A stretch of 64,000 bases of DNA from Clostridiaceae bacterium (GCA_012521705.1 JAAYLX010000039.1:24975-88974); one strand, 5' to 3'; counted from the stretch's first letter, positions 36,192 through 46,800 are shown. Numbers and translations: made by a program. Notes: generated from the sequence alone by a model not told the origin.

Positions 36192-37421
36192 ATGAGTGAG
36201 CTTATCAATAACCGGGAGTACAGAAAACAAGTTCTTAAAGAATTAATTGGCGAGCTTCATAAAGGAAAAACCATTGATGAGGTGAAATCAAGGTTTGAGG
36301 AGCTTATTGAAGGTGGAGTCACAACTGCTGAAATCACCGAGATGGAAGCTGCACTTGTTGCCGAAGGTTTGCCTGTTGAGGAAATTCAGAGACTGTGCGA
36401 TGTACATGCTGCTGTCTTTAAAGGCTCCATAGAAGACATTCATAAGAGTGCAAATCCTGCAGAAATTCCCGGACATCCAGTTAATATATTCTTCCTTGAA
36501 AACAGGGCAATAGAAGATCTCATTGTTACTATCGAGGATAATCTGGCACTTTTTAAGTCAGAGGACTCGAAAGCTGTTGTCAAAAACTTAAAGGAAAACT
36601 TTGACAAACTGTGGGAAATTGACAAACACTATGCAAGAAAAGAAAATCTGCTGTTCCCGTATTTGGAGAAATACGGTATTTCCACACCTCCAAAGGTAAT
36701 GTGGGGCGTAGATGATGACATCAGAGACGATATCAAGGCAGTAATGAACCTTCTGAAGGATTACAGCGGAAACAAAGAAGAGGTAATAGAAAAAGCGGAG
36801 TACGCACTGGAACGTGTAAATGAAATGATATTCAAGGAAGAGAGCATTCTGTTCCCTCTTGCCATTGATACTCTTTCAGAGGATGAATGGCTCCAGGTTC
36901 ATAAATCCAGTAAGGAAATCGGCTATACACTTATTAAGCCAAGAGCCAAATGGGTTCCAGCAAGGGTTGATGTTGAAGAAAAGGCACGGGAAGAGGGAGA
37001 AGAACCTTCCAATGACGGATATGTTGATTTCGATGCAGGAATTATGACTCCTGAGGAAATTAACGCAGTACTGAATACTATTCCCATTGATTTGACCTTT
37101 GTGGACAAGGATGGCATAGTAAAATGGTTTTCCATGGGCAAGGAAAGGATATTCGCAAGACCCAAGACTGTTTTGGGCCGCAGGGTGGAAAACTGCCATC
37201 CGCCTGCCAGTGTGCATGTAGTGGAAAAAATCGTTGAGGACTTAAAGTCGGGCAAAAAAGACCATGAAGATTTCTGGATAAGAATGGGAGAGCGTTTTGT
37301 CTATATCAGGTATTTTGCAGTGAGGGACAAGAAAGGAAAATTCCTTGGTGTGCTTGAGGTAACGCAGGATATTAAACCCATCCAGGAGATAACCGGAGAA
37401 AAACGACTATTATCGGAATAA
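36192..37421 (+). CDS. DUF438-hemerythrin-PAS protein
   Basis: A 409-residue three-part protein. DUF438 spans about 12-80 (VLKELIGELHKGKTIDEVKSRFEELI). A hemerythrin-like four-helix region spans about 95-245, with HPVNIFFLENRAIEDLI, DKHYARKENLLFPYLEK and FKEESILFPLA as likely His/Glu iron ligands. A PAS domain fills the C-terminus (IDLTFVDKDGIVKWFSMGKERIF, RRVENCHPPASVHVV). Homologues are linked to O2 or NO sensing and iron-centre repair. The ATG at 36192 has GGAGGTG 6 bases before it. Last gene of the flavodiiron operon. The biochemical role is inferred. Confidence 0.9.
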   Translation: MSELINNREYRKQVLKELIGELHKGKTIDEVKSRFEELIEGGVTTAEITEMEAALVAEGLPVEEIQRLCDVHAAVFKGSIEDIHKSANPAEIPGHPVNIFFLENRAIEDLIVTIEDNLALFKSEDSKAVVKNLKENFDKLWEIDKHYARKENLLFPYLEKYGISTPPKVMWGVDDDIRDDIKAVMNLLKDYSGNKEEVIEKAEYALERVNEMIFKEESILFPLAIDTLSEDEWLQVHKSSKEIGYTLIKPRAKWVPARVDVEEKAREEGEEPSNDGYVDFDAGIMTPEEINAVLNTIPIDLTFVDKDGIVKWFSMGKERIFARPKTVLGRRVENCHPPASVHVVEKIVEDLKSGKKDHEDFWIRMGERFVYIRYFAVRDKKGKFLGVLEVTQDIKPIQEITGEKRLLSE

Positions 37422-37426
37422 ATAAC

Positions 37427-37461
37427 AAAAAGAGCTACCCTTAAAAAGGATAGCTCTTTTT
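37427..37461. terminator. Bidirectional terminator
   Basis: An 11-bp stem AAAAAGAGCTA / TAGCTCTTTTT with inner CCTT/AAGG pairing, between the DUF438 gene and the convergent DUF1328 gene. Confidence 0.92.
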
Positions 37462-37474
37462 GAATCAGGAAATA

Positions 37475-37675
37475 CTATTTAGATTCATCATAAGCACTGT
37501 GCTCTTCTTCGTCCCTGTCTCTGCGCCTTCCAAAAATCAGACTAACGACAAAGAATGCGATGAATATATAGAACAGGACTTTTGCAATTCCAAACGAAAG
37601 ATTGGCAATCAGACCGAAACCAAACAAACCGGAGAGCAGAGCAAGTACTAAAAATGTTACTGCCCATTTTATCAT
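37475..37675 (-). CDS. Small DUF1328 membrane protein
   Basis: A 66-residue protein with two hydrophobic helices and the DUF1328 pattern (MIKWAVTFLVLALLSGLFGFGLIA, FFVVSLIFGRRR), then a charged tail. I chose the ATG at 37675 with GGAGGAAG upstream, since family members start MIKWA; the longer track ORF adds 21 residues. In other bacteria these proteins are envelope-stress-associated, but no molecular function is known. Confidence 0.85.
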   Translation of the reverse strand: MIKWAVTFLVLALLSGLFGFGLIANLSFGIAKVLFYIFIAFFVVSLIFGRRRDRDEEEHSAYDESK

Positions 37676-37807
37676 AACTTTGCTTCCTCCTTTTTTGTCT
37701 TTGTATATAGTTTGTTTAATACGCCTAAACTTATACAATGACCATTAATAACCAGCATTCTTTTAAAATAAGGTTGAATTTCTGCGGTTTGCAGATATTT
37801 TAACTTA

Positions 37808-37836
37808 TTGCGCGCATCTTTAAACTGAGCTATAAT
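37808..37836 (+). promoter_or_regulatory. Promoter of the transcarboxylase operon
   Basis: TTGCGC (37808-37813), 17 bases, TATAAT (37831-37836), about 88 bases before the first gene. Confidence 0.65.
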
Positions 37837-37924
37837 TAGAACCGTGTACTTTTAGAAGAAATTTTTTTATGCATGCAATTATTCCTATAATTTATAAAAA
37901 GTTTAAACACAACGAGGTGAAAAA

Positions 37925-39475
37925 ATGGCAACGTTTGACAAGTTGAATGATTTACGAATTAGAAAAGAAAACCTCAAACAAGGCGGGGGCTCAAGCAGGA
38001 TAGATAAACAGCATGAAGCCGGAAAGAAGACTGCCCGTGAAAGACTGGCAATATTGCTGGATGAAGGCAGTTTTGTTGAGGTTGATGCCTTTGTGGAAAC
38101 CCGCGGAATTGACTTCGACATGCAAAAAAAGAAGATTCCCGGTGATGGCGTGGTTACAGGTTACGGTACAATTGACGGAAGACTGGTGTTTGTATCAGCC
38201 CAGGATTTTACCGTAATCGGTGGCTCTCTTGGCGAAATGCACGCTAAGAAAATTACAAAAGTAATGGATATGGCAATGAAAATGGGTGCTCCCTTTATCA
38301 GCATCAATGATTCAGGCGGTGCAAGAATTGAAGAAGGCATTGATGCGTTGAGCGGCTTCGGCGATATCTTCCTCAGAAATACTCTCGCATCAGGTGTTAT
38401 TCCTCAGATTTCAGTTATCATGGGACCATGTGCCGGCGGTGCCGTTTATTCACCAGCTATAACAGATTTCGTTTTCATGGTTGATAAAACGAGCCACATG
38501 TTTATCACCGGCCCACAGGTTATTAAAGCAGTTACAGGTGAAGATGTAAGCTTTGATGAACTTGGCGGAGCCAGAACACATAATACAATAAGCGGGGTTG
38601 CTCATTTCGAATGTCCTGATGAAGAAACTTGTTTTTCACAGCTTAAACAGCTTATCTCCTATCTGCCCGAAAACAATCTCTGTGATCCTGAAGAGATATT
38701 TACTCAGGATGACATAAACAGACTTGATTCTGAATTGAATTCCATTATTCCGGATGATCCCAATAAACCTTACGATATGTATGACATAATAAAAAGAGTT
38801 GCTGATGGTGGCGAATTCTTCGAGATCCAGGCAGGATTTGCGAAGAACATCATTATCGGTTTTGCACGCTTCGGCGGAAAGACTGCCGGAATTATTGCCA
38901 ATCAGCCCAAGGTATCCGCAGGTGCACTGGATGTCAACGCATCGGACAAAGCTGCGAGATTCATCAGGTTCTGTGATGCCTTCAATATTCCTCTTGTTAC
39001 CTTTACAGATGTACCGGGATATCTGCCCGGCGTCAATCAGGAATATAACGGAATAATCCGTCATGGGGCAAAATTGCTGTACGCATTCTCTGAAGCTACC
39101 GTTCCCAAAGTAAATGTAATTATCAGAAAAGCTTATGGTGGAGCCTATATTGCCATGAACAGCAAACACCTCGGTGCTGACATGGTATTTGCATGGCCTA
39201 CAGCCGAAATTGCTGTCATGGGCCCTGAAGGTGCCGCCAATATTATATTCAAGAAAGAAATTGGCCAGGCTGCCGATCCTATAGCATTCAGACAGGAAAA
39301 GATTCAGGAGTACAGGGATAAGCTGGCCAATCCGTATGTAGCTGCAGCAAGAGGTTATGTGGATGATGTGATTGAACCTGCTACGACAAGGCAACGCATC
39401 ATTAGCGCGCTGGATATGCTGGCTGGAAAGAGAGAATCAAGACCTTCCAGGAAGCATGGAAATATACCTCTCTGA
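37925..39475 (+). CDS. Carboxyltransferase subunit, 12S type (methylmalonyl-CoA/propionyl-CoA family)
   Basis: A 516-residue acyl-CoA carboxyltransferase of the PccB/MmdA family. It moves CO2 between acyl-CoA and biotin. The two crotonase-like halves are visible: [28 protein letters not shown] at the N-terminus, [19 protein letters not shown] and [13 protein letters not shown] near 105-140, and a second half with [30 protein letters not shown] near 355. GAGGTGAAAAA precedes the ATG. Followed by a biotin carrier and a pyruvate/oxaloacetate-type carboxyltransferase, it matches the 12S subunit of a transcarboxylase. Gene name mmdA would fit but the acyl-CoA is not proven. Confidence 0.93.
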   Translation: MATFDKLNDLRIRKENLKQGGGSSRIDKQHEAGKKTARERLAILLDEGSFVEVDAFVETRGIDFDMQKKKIPGDGVVTGYGTIDGRLVFVSAQDFTVIGGSLGEMHAKKITKVMDMAMKMGAPFISINDSGGARIEEGIDALSGFGDIFLRNTLASGVIPQISVIMGPCAGGAVYSPAITDFVFMVDKTSHMFITGPQVIKAVTGEDVSFDELGGARTHNTISGVAHFECPDEETCFSQLKQLISYLPENNLCDPEEIFTQDDINRLDSELNSIIPDDPNKPYDMYDIIKRVADGGEFFEIQAGFAKNIIIGFARFGGKTAGIIANQPKVSAGALDVNASDKAARFIRFCDAFNIPLVTFTDVPGYLPGVNQEYNGIIRHGAKLLYAFSEATVPKVNVIIRKAYGGAYIAMNSKHLGADMVFAWPTAEIAVMGPEGAANIIFKKEIGQAADPIAFRQEKIQEYRDKLANPYVAAARGYVDDVIEPATTRQRIISALDMLAGKRESRPSRKHGNIPL

Positions 39476-39527
39476 TAAACAGAATTAATGTATTGATAAT
39501 AAAAGAAATACACTGGAGGTTCATATT

Positions 39528-39932
39528 ATGAGAAAGTTCGTAGTAAATGTAAATGGAAATAGATACGAAGTTGAAGTTGAAGAAGTTGGTGGAGTTGCAG
39601 CAAGTGCGCCGGTAGCTGCTCCGGCTGCTCCATCTGCACCCGCTGTATCCGCTGCGCCCGCCGCTCCGGCTAAGGCAGCGCCGGCTCCGGCTCCGGCACC
39701 TGCTCAGGGTCCTGCCGGTTCAGTCAAGATTACTGCTCCGATGCCCGGAACAATATTGGATGTCAAAGTTGCACCTGGTCAGAAGATTCAGCAGGGAGCC
39801 CTGCTTGCAATACTTGAAGCAATGAAAATGGAAAATGAGATTCTTGCTCCCCAGGAAGCAACTGTTGCCACTGTTAATGTAAGCAAAGGCCAGCAGGTTA
39901 ATACCGGAGATCTTCTTTTTACATTAAATTAA
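39528..39932 (+). CDS. Biotin carboxyl carrier protein, 1.3S type
   Basis: A 134-residue carrier. The first 20 residues form a short beta region (MRKFVVNVNGNRYEVEVEE). A low-complexity Ala/Pro linker follows (residues 25-65), which gives a swinging arm. The biotinyl domain ends the protein, with the biotinylated lysine in EAMKMENEI near residue 100. GGAGGTTCATATT precedes the ATG. It should shuttle carboxyl groups between the 12S and 5S partners encoded on either side. Confidence 0.95.
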   Translation: MRKFVVNVNGNRYEVEVEEVGGVAASAPVAAPAAPSAPAVSAAPAAPAKAAPAPAPAPAQGPAGSVKITAPMPGTILDVKVAPGQKIQQGALLAILEAMKMENEILAPQEATVATVNVSKGQQVNTGDLLFTLN

Positions 39933-39956
39933 GTGGGAGAGGAGGGCTTTTAAGCC

Positions 39957-41354
39957 ATGGGAATAAAAATAACTGATACGACTTTGAGAGACTCGCATCA
40001 GTCCCTCATTGCTACCCGCATGAGTACGGACGAGATGCTGCCCATTGTCGAAAAGATTGACAAAGTTGGATATCATTCATTGGAATGCTGGGGTGGCGCG
40101 ACATTTGACGCCTGCATGAGATTCCTGAATGAGGATCCCTGGGAAAGACTGAGAAAAATAAAGGATAAGGCCAAGAATACAAAGCTTCAGATGCTTTTAA
40201 GAGGGCAAAACCTCTTAGGATACAAACATTATGCAGATGATGTTGTGGACTACTTTGTTCAGAAAGCCATTGCCAACGGTATGGATATTATCCGTATCTT
40301 TGACGCCCTGAATGATCCACGAAATGTGGAAAGGTCAATTAAAGCATGTAAGAGAGAGGGCGGGCATGCCCAGGCATGTTTCTCATATACAATAAGTCCG
40401 TTCCACAGCCTTGAGCAGTTTGTAAAGGACGCGAAAACATTTGAAGAGATGGGTGCCGACTCCATCTGTATCAAGGACATGGCAGGACTTTTGATTCCTT
40501 ACACCGCTTATGAGCTGGTTAAAGCATTGAAAGAGAATATCAAGGTGCCCATTCAGCTGCATACACACTATACCAGCGGTGTTGCATCCATGACTTACCT
40601 AAAGGCCATTGAAGCAGGTGTGGATGTGGTTGACTGTGCTATTTCACCTATGGCAATGGGTACATCCCAGCCGCCGGTTGAGCCATTGGTTGCAACCCTT
40701 AAAGGTACACAGTATGATACAGGTTATGATCTTAACCTCTTGAGTGAAATTGCTGCTTACTTCAGTAAACTTCGTGATAAATATCTTGCAAGCGGTCTTA
40801 TGAATACCAAGGTTATGGGTGTTGATATTAATACCCTCATCTACCAGGTTCCTGGAGGAATGCTTTCAAACCTTGTATCCCAGCTTAAGCAGGCAGGTAA
40901 GGAAGATAAACTCCTTGACGTTCTTCAGGAAGTGCCCAGAGTAAGAGAAGACTTAGGTTTCCCGCCGCTTGTAACTCCCAGCAGCCAGATTGTAGGTACC
41001 CAGGCAGTTATGAATGTTATTATGGGCGAACGCTACAAAATGGTTCCCAAGGAGACTAAGGGCCTTGTCAAGGGAGAGTATGGTAAAACACCGGCTCCCA
41101 TTAAGGATGAAATTGTCAAGAAGATTATTGGCGATGAAGAAAGAATTACATGCAGACCTGCGGATCTCATTCCCAATGAGCTTGATAAGATAAGGGAAGA
41201 AGCTGCCGAATACATTGAGCAGGAAGAAGACGTACTCACTTATGCAATGTTCCCACAGGTAGCAAAGAAATTCTTTGAATACCGCAAAGCTCAGAAGTAT
41301 AAAATAGATCCTGACATGGTTGATTATGAAAACAGGGTTCATCCTCTTGGATAA
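39957..41354 (+). CDS. Oxaloacetate/pyruvate carboxyltransferase, 5S type (PycB/OadA-like)
   Basis: A 465-residue HMG-CoA-lyase-like barrel with a conserved carboxylase domain. It transfers carboxyl between biotin and pyruvate/oxaloacetate. ITDTTLRDSHQSLIATRMS is the N-terminal metal and substrate region, SICIKDMAGLL carries the lysine near 176 that is carbamylated in homologues, and HTHYTSGVAS has the metal histidines. No C-terminal biotin domain, so it relies on the separate carrier upstream. GAGGAGGG lies upstream of the ATG. Neither biotin carboxylase nor the membrane OadB subunit is nearby, which favours transcarboxylase over pyruvate carboxylase or Na+ pump. Confidence 0.92.
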   Translation: MGIKITDTTLRDSHQSLIATRMSTDEMLPIVEKIDKVGYHSLECWGGATFDACMRFLNEDPWERLRKIKDKAKNTKLQMLLRGQNLLGYKHYADDVVDYFVQKAIANGMDIIRIFDALNDPRNVERSIKACKREGGHAQACFSYTISPFHSLEQFVKDAKTFEEMGADSICIKDMAGLLIPYTAYELVKALKENIKVPIQLHTHYTSGVASMTYLKAIEAGVDVVDCAISPMAMGTSQPPVEPLVATLKGTQYDTGYDLNLLSEIAAYFSKLRDKYLASGLMNTKVMGVDINTLIYQVPGGMLSNLVSQLKQAGKEDKLLDVLQEVPRVREDLGFPPLVTPSSQIVGTQAVMNVIMGERYKMVPKETKGLVKGEYGKTPAPIKDEIVKKIIGDEERITCRPADLIPNELDKIREEAAEYIEQEEDVLTYAMFPQVAKKFFEYRKAQKYKIDPDMVDYENRVHPLG

Positions 41355-41387
41355 CCTATTGCATGGAGAATCAGAGATAAAGAATTT

Positions 41388-41428
41388 AAAGGGGTGTTTT
41401 CCTGACGGGAAATCATCCCTTTATTTTA
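41388..41428 (+). terminator. Terminator of the transcarboxylase operon
   Basis: AAAGGGGTG pairs with CATCCCTTT and TTTTCC with GGGAAA around loop TGAC, followed by ATTTTAAT. Confidence 0.8.
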
Positions 41429-41568
41429 ATGTCGTAAAACCATTGCTCTGGTTTATACATACCTGGCGAATAATATTATTAAGGTGCAAAAAGTGGAAAA
41501 ATATGATACAATATTTTCCGCTTACATGGTAAACTATTTACAATCCGTAATAAAGAGAGGTTTTGATA

Positions 41569-42912
41569 ATGGCGAAAATAGCATTCGATTACAAAAACGC
41601 TTTGGATTTTATCAGGGAACATGAAATTGATTACCTTAAAAACCAGGTTGAAGATGCTCATAAAAAATTACACGAAAGAACAGGCCCCGGCAGTGACTTT
41701 TTAGGTTGGGTGGAACTTCCCAACAATTACGATAAGGAAGAATTCGCGAGGATTATCAAAGCTGCAAGAAAAATCAGAGAAGACTCTGATGTTCTTATAG
41801 TTGTAGGTATCGGAGGCTCCTATCTTGGCGCCCGCGCTGCAATAGAATCACTTTCCCACTCTTTTTACAATATGCTTCCCAGGGACAAGCGCAATGGTCC
41901 TGAAATATATTTTGCAGGACACAATATCAGTTCAACATATCTTGCTGAATTGCTTGAGTATGTGGACGGAAAAGATATTTCAGTAAATGTTATTTCCAAA
42001 TCCGGAACCACAACCGAGCCGGCAATTGCTTTCAGAATACTTAAGGAATACATGGAGAAGAAGTACGGAAAGGACGGAGCCAAAGACAGGATCTATGCCA
42101 CCACCGACAAGGCAAGGGGCGCTCTCAGGACTCTTGCTCAGTCTGAAGGTTATGAAACCTTTGTGATTCCTGACGATGTAGGTGGCCGTTATTCGGTACT
42201 GACCGCAGTTGGCCTTCTTCCGATTGCCGTTGCAGGCATAGACATTGCTCAGATGATGAAAGGTGCTCAGGATGCGTACAATGATTGCAAAAAGCCCTAT
42301 GCGGAAAATGACTGCTACAAATATGCAGCAGTCAGGAATATTCTTTACAGAAAAGGCAAAACAATAGAGATACTGGTCAATTATGAGCCTTCCCTCCACT
42401 TTATCAATGAATGGTGGAAACAGCTTTACGGCGAAAGTGAAGGCAAGGACCACAAGGGAATTTTCCCTGCAGGGGTGGATTTCTCAACCGACCTCCACTC
42501 CATGGGACAGTATATTCAGGACGGAATGAGGAATATATTCGAAACAGTGCTCAATGTAGAAAAGAGCAGAAAGGCTCTTACACTCAAAGCCACAGATGAC
42601 AATCTGGATAATCTGAATTACCTTGAAGGTAAGGAACTTGACTATGTAAACAAAATGGCAATGAAGGGTACAATACTGGCACATAATGACGGTGGAGTGC
42701 CCAACCTTGTAATAAATATTCCCGAAATGACAGCCTACTGGTTCGGCTACATGGTATATTTCTTTGAAAAGGCTTGCGGCATCAGCGGGCATCTCATGGG
42801 AATAAATCCGTTTGACCAGCCGGGAGTTGAAGCATATAAGAAGAATATGTTTGCACTTCTTGGCAAACCGGGTTACGAGAAAGACAAGGAGGCACTGGAA
42901 AAGCGTTTGTAA
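41569..42912 (+). CDS. pgi: Glucose-6-phosphate isomerase
   Basis: Pgi interconverts glucose-6-phosphate and fructose-6-phosphate. [12 protein letters not shown] near residue 82 starts the first SIS domain, [16 protein letters not shown] near 142 binds the sugar phosphate, and the Pgi signatures [10 protein letters not shown] and [11 protein letters not shown] are present. The ATG at 41569 has AGAGAGG 8 bases upstream; the track start is a TTG two codons earlier. At 447 residues it is of the shorter Firmicute type. It stands alone downstream of a terminator, beside the transcarboxylase genes. Confidence 0.96.
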   Translation: MAKIAFDYKNALDFIREHEIDYLKNQVEDAHKKLHERTGPGSDFLGWVELPNNYDKEEFARIIKAARKIREDSDVLIVVGIGGSYLGARAAIESLSHSFYNMLPRDKRNGPEIYFAGHNISSTYLAELLEYVDGKDISVNVISKSGTTTEPAIAFRILKEYMEKKYGKDGAKDRIYATTDKARGALRTLAQSEGYETFVIPDDVGGRYSVLTAVGLLPIAVAGIDIAQMMKGAQDAYNDCKKPYAENDCYKYAAVRNILYRKGKTIEILVNYEPSLHFINEWWKQLYGESEGKDHKGIFPAGVDFSTDLHSMGQYIQDGMRNIFETVLNVEKSRKALTLKATDDNLDNLNYLEGKELDYVNKMAMKGTILAHNDGGVPNLVINIPEMTAYWFGYMVYFFEKACGISGHLMGINPFDQPGVEAYKKNMFALLGKPGYEKDKEALEKRL

Positions 42913-43008
42913 TTGTACTTGCCTTAATGCTTTTCATGTGCTAAAATCGTCTTTGTGCGGTGCAGTCAGAATCAGGACGCAGTATATAGATTTTTGGAGG
43001 TTTGAACT

Positions 43009-43251
43009 ATGGATGCCCTGACAGTAGTTGTAAATATAATATATTTACTGGTTTGTGTAGTTATTATTGCGATTGTTCTTTTTCAGACCGGTCGTTCAGC
43101 AGGAATGGGCGGAGCAATATCCGGAGGCGCGGAAACATTTTTCGGAAAGAATAAGGGTCGCGCTTATGACGAAATGTTGAAAAAGTATACCGGATGGGTT
43201 GCATTGTTTTTTGTGGTAATATCGGTAGCTCTTGTATTAATGTTAAAATAA
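43009..43251 (+). CDS. secG: Protein-export membrane protein SecG
   Basis: An 80-residue small subunit of the SecYEG translocon. Two hydrophobic helices flank the conserved loop FQTGRSAGMGGAISGGAETFFGKNKGRAYD. GGAGGTTTG precedes the ATG. It lies between pgi and uvrB without its common neighbours rnr and smpB. Confidence 0.95.
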   Translation: MDALTVVVNIIYLLVCVVIIAIVLFQTGRSAGMGGAISGGAETFFGKNKGRAYDEMLKKYTGWVALFFVVISVALVLMLK

Positions 43252-43336
43252 TACAGCAAGATAATAGTCTTCAGGCTATACATGCGACCGCGTGTATGGC
43301 CTTTTGATTTTTGAAGTGCTTTTTGGGAGGTGAATC

Positions 43337-45322
43337 ATGCCTGAATTCAAACTGAAATCGGATTACAAGCCAACGGGGGATCAGCCTGAAGCCATTGAAG
43401 AGCTTGTTTCTCTAATAAAAAGCGGAAGCAGGCACCAGACTCTTTTGGGTGTTACAGGTTCAGGAAAGACCTATACAATAGCGAATGTCATTGAAAGGGT
43501 CCAGAAACCTACCCTTGTAATTGCTCATAATAAAACGCTTGCGGCCCAGCTTTGCAATGAGTTCTCCGAATTCTTTCCCGATAACGCTGTTGAATACTTT
43601 GTAAGCTATTATGATTACTATCAGCCGGAGGCCTATATTCCCTCCACAGATACCTATATAGAAAAAGACTCGTCAATCAACGACGAAATTGATAAGTTAC
43701 GCCACTCGGCGACGGCAGCGCTTTTTGAAAGAAGGGACGTCATTATTGTGGCAAGTGTGTCCTGCATTTATGGTCTGGGTGATCCGGAGGACTACACTGA
43801 TTTGATGCTGTCTTTGAGGCCGGGCATGATAAAGGACAGAGATGAGATAATAAGAAAACTGGTGGATATTCAATATAACAGGAATCAGCTGGATTTCAAA
43901 CGAGGCACATTCCGGGTAATGGGAGATGTATTGGATATTTTCCCGGCTTCTTCATCGAATACTGCTTTAAGGGTGGAATTCTTCGGCGATGAGATAGAGA
44001 GAATTTCAGAGATAGATGTACTGACCGGTGAAATCAAAGGCATACGAAATCATATTGCCGTTTTCCCAGCGTCCCACTTTGCCACCAAGCGTGAAAAAAT
44101 GGAACGGGCCATTCTGTCAATTGAAGAGGAGCTTGAAGAAAGACTGGCATATTTTAAAGCCAACGGTAAATTCCTTGAAGCCCAGAGACTGGAGCAGCGT
44201 ACCCGTTATGATATTGAAATGATGAGAGAGATAGGTTTTTGTCAGGGAATAGAGAACTATTCAAGGCATATAAGCGGACGAAAACCCGGAAGCGCTCCTT
44301 TTACACTGATAGATTATTTCCCGAAAGATTTTCTGCTGGTTATTGACGAATCCCATGTTACCGTACCTCAGATTGGGGCCATGTACAATGGCGACCGCTC
44401 CAGAAAGGAGTCCCTTGTTGAGTACGGTTTCAGGCTTCCTTCTGCTTTTGACAACAGACCGCTTACTTTTGAGGAGTTCAGCCAGAGGATAAACCAGGTG
44501 ATTTATGTCAGCGCAACTCCGGCAGATTATGAGCGCAATCTTTCCACAAAAGTTGTTGAGCAGATTATCCGTCCTACAGGTCTTATAGATCCTGAAATTA
44601 TTGTGCGGCCGGTAAAAGGACAGATAGACGATCTTCTCCATGAGATAAACCAGACCACTGAGAAAGGCTTCAGAACCCTGGTCACTACCCTTACAAAAAG
44701 GATGGCTGAAGATCTCACAAAATATCTGGATGATATGGGCGTGAAGGTAAGATATCTTCACTCGGACATAGATACACTGGAACGCCTTGAAATAATTCGC
44801 GATCTTCGCATAGGAAAATTTGACGTTCTTGTCGGAATCAACCTGCTAAGGGAAGGTCTCGACTTGCCTGAAGTTGCACTTGTAGCAATACTTGACGCAG
44901 ACAAGCAAGGTTTCCTCCGGTCCGAGACATCGCTTATCCAGACAATAGGCCGTGCTGCAAGAAATGTCAACGGCAGAGTTATAATGTATGCCGATACAAT
45001 AACCTCAGCCATGGACAGGGCTATAACCGAGACAAACCGAAGACGTGAAATTCAGCGCAGGTATAATGAAGAACATAATATTACTCCCCGCTCTGTTCAG
45101 AAGACGGTTCACGATGTCATTGAGGCTACCAAAGCCGCGGAAGATGCGGATAAGTATAAGAAGCACAGAAGGTCGGATGCGGAAATACTTGACCGGGATA
45201 CTATTAAAAATCTGATAGAAAGCCTGACCAAGGAAATGAAGAAGGCTGCAAGGGAACTGGAGTTTGAGCATGCAGCCGCAATACGCGACCGGATTGCTGA
45301 GTTGAAACAATTATTAAAATAA
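43337..45322 (+). CDS. uvrB: UvrABC excinuclease subunit B
   Basis: UvrB is the damage-verifying helicase-like subunit of nucleotide excision repair. The Walker A GVTGSGKT is near residue 38, the beta-hairpin [12 protein letters not shown] near 92, and helicase motifs include [19 protein letters not shown] and [12 protein letters not shown]. The UvrC-binding UVR motif forms the C-terminus ([21 protein letters not shown]). The 661 residues are standard. GGGAGGTG precedes the ATG. uvrA and uvrC are not in the window. Confidence 0.97.
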   Translation: MPEFKLKSDYKPTGDQPEAIEELVSLIKSGSRHQTLLGVTGSGKTYTIANVIERVQKPTLVIAHNKTLAAQLCNEFSEFFPDNAVEYFVSYYDYYQPEAYIPSTDTYIEKDSSINDEIDKLRHSATAALFERRDVIIVASVSCIYGLGDPEDYTDLMLSLRPGMIKDRDEIIRKLVDIQYNRNQLDFKRGTFRVMGDVLDIFPASSSNTALRVEFFGDEIERISEIDVLTGEIKGIRNHIAVFPASHFATKREKMERAILSIEEELEERLAYFKANGKFLEAQRLEQRTRYDIEMMREIGFCQGIENYSRHISGRKPGSAPFTLIDYFPKDFLLVIDESHVTVPQIGAMYNGDRSRKESLVEYGFRLPSAFDNRPLTFEEFSQRINQVIYVSATPADYERNLSTKVVEQIIRPTGLIDPEIIVRPVKGQIDDLLHEINQTTEKGFRTLVTTLTKRMAEDLTKYLDDMGVKVRYLHSDIDTLERLEIIRDLRIGKFDVLVGINLLREGLDLPEVALVAILDADKQGFLRSETSLIQTIGRAARNVNGRVIMYADTITSAMDRAITETNRRREIQRRYNEEHNITPRSVQKTVHDVIEATKAAEDADKYKKHRRSDAEILDRDTIKNLIESLTKEMKKAARELEFEHAAAIRDRIAELKQLLK

Positions 45323-45476
45323 TTATATCCTCCAGTTTCCCTTCTGAGTGACTACGGTATGGTTAAGATTTTGAATAGGCTTTTTTAGGATATTCTTTAT
45401 TGGATTAGCATTTTCTTTTGATTATTTTATATTAAAATGGCTCTAATTAAATTGCTTTACCCGGAAAGGTGTTCGA

Positions 45477-46142
45477 ATGTTTGGAAACGGTTGGGATTCC
45501 TTGTTGAAGGATGAATGCAGCAAGGAATATTTTCTTGAATTGCAGAAATGGATTGAGGGGGAATACAGGACAAAGTCCATCCTTCCCCCTCAAAATGAAA
45601 TATTCAACGCATTTAAGTACACTGATTATGAGAATGTAAAATGCCTTGTGCTGGGGCAGGATCCGTACCCTACAAAAGGTTTTGCCCACGGCCTTGCCTT
45701 TTCAGCCAAAGGTCTGACAATCCCCCAATCCCTCAAAAATATTTTTAAGGAACTGGAAAGTGACCTGGGCTGTTTTGTGCCGAATAACGGTTACCTGAAA
45801 AAATGGGCGGATCAGGGGGTGCTGCTTCTTAACGCAGTGCTTACCGTTGAAGAAGGCAGGCCTGATTCCCATAAAGGAAAAGGGTGGGAGAAATTCACCG
45901 ATGCGGTAATTTCCCTTGTAGACATGAAGGATACCCCGGTAGTGTTTATTCTGTGGGGAAACAACGCGAGAAAGAAAAAGAGTCTTATAAAAAATCCCAT
46001 ACATCTTATTATCGAATCTGCCCATCCGAGTCCGCTTTCAGCAAGCAGGGGGTTCTTCGGTTCAAAACCATTTTCCAGAGCGAACAAGTTTTTGGAAGAG
46101 AAGGGACTTGTGCCAATTGACTGGCAGATTGAAAACATATAA
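45477..46142 (+). CDS. ung: Uracil-DNA glycosylase, family 1
   Basis: Ung removes uracil from DNA to start base-excision repair. The water-activating motif is GQDPYPTKGFAHGLAF near residue 62, with Pro where many relatives have GQDPYH. The minor-groove loop HPSPLSASRGFFGSKPFSRAN is intact near 183. Its 221 residues are usual. AAAGGTG lies before the ATG. It follows uvrB, giving a small repair cluster. Confidence 0.95.
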   Translation: MFGNGWDSLLKDECSKEYFLELQKWIEGEYRTKSILPPQNEIFNAFKYTDYENVKCLVLGQDPYPTKGFAHGLAFSAKGLTIPQSLKNIFKELESDLGCFVPNNGYLKKWADQGVLLLNAVLTVEEGRPDSHKGKGWEKFTDAVISLVDMKDTPVVFILWGNNARKKKSLIKNPIHLIIESAHPSPLSASRGFFGSKPFSRANKFLEEKGLVPIDWQIENI

Positions 46143-46178
46143 TCCACAGAATGCTTATATGCAGGAAAGGTGTTATTA

Positions 46179-46598
46179 ATGTATATATTCTCAATTGTTA
46201 TAGTAGTAGTGTCCAACATGATATATCACGTATGCCAGAAATCCGCACCTCAGAACGCAAATCCTTTTACTGCTTTGTTTGCTGCGTATTTAACCGCAAT
46301 TGTCATGTCATTTATCGCTTTTTATTGTTACAAAACTGATGAGAGCTTTATCCAGTCCTTTAAACACCTCAATTGGACAAGCATTATTTTGGGATTGTCC
46401 ATAGTTGGACTTGAACTGGGATATTTTCTGGCTTACAGGGCAGGATGGAACCTGAGTACCGGCTCCCTTGTGGCCAATATAACATTGGCTGTCTTGCTTG
46501 TACCCATAGGAATAATCTTTTTCAAAGAAAGCTTTGACTTAACCAAAGTTCTTGGTGCAATATTTTGCATTATTGGTTTATTTTTAATCAATAAATAA
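46179..46598 (+). CDS. EamA-like four-helix membrane protein
   Basis: A 139-residue protein with four hydrophobic segments, matching one EamA half of drug/metabolite transporters (LTKVLGAIFCIIGLFLINK is the typical last helix). Proteins of this size act as dimers in the small-multidrug-resistance style. The ATG at 46179 lies 10 bases after AGGAAAGG; the GTG at 46170 abuts it. Substrate unknown. Confidence 0.8.
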   Translation: MYIFSIVIVVVSNMIYHVCQKSAPQNANPFTALFAAYLTAIVMSFIAFYCYKTDESFIQSFKHLNWTSIILGLSIVGLELGYFLAYRAGWNLSTGSLVANITLAVLLVPIGIIFFKESFDLTKVLGAIFCIIGLFLINK

Positions 46599-46746
46599 AT
46601 TAATCTTTTGTTCCAGAAAATACATAAGCGGCTGACAGCTGATTTGCTTCCAAAAATAAGCATCTGAATCTCAATACTATACTTTTGTTTCAGTCAATAT
46701 AAGGTTTTAGTTTTTTTACCCTGTTTTGTTTACACAATAAGGATTA

Positions 46747-46762
46747 CTTATGCAAGCATAAG
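46747..46762. promoter_or_regulatory. Palindrome upstream of spoIVB
   Basis: CTTATGC-AA-GCATAAG, a perfect 7-bp inverted repeat with a 2-base centre, about 40 bases before the spoIVB start. Operator-like, but no known factor is assigned. Confidence 0.4.
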
Positions 46763-46800
46763 AGTTCCACATGCAGGTTAACTTATGAAAGTGACAATGC

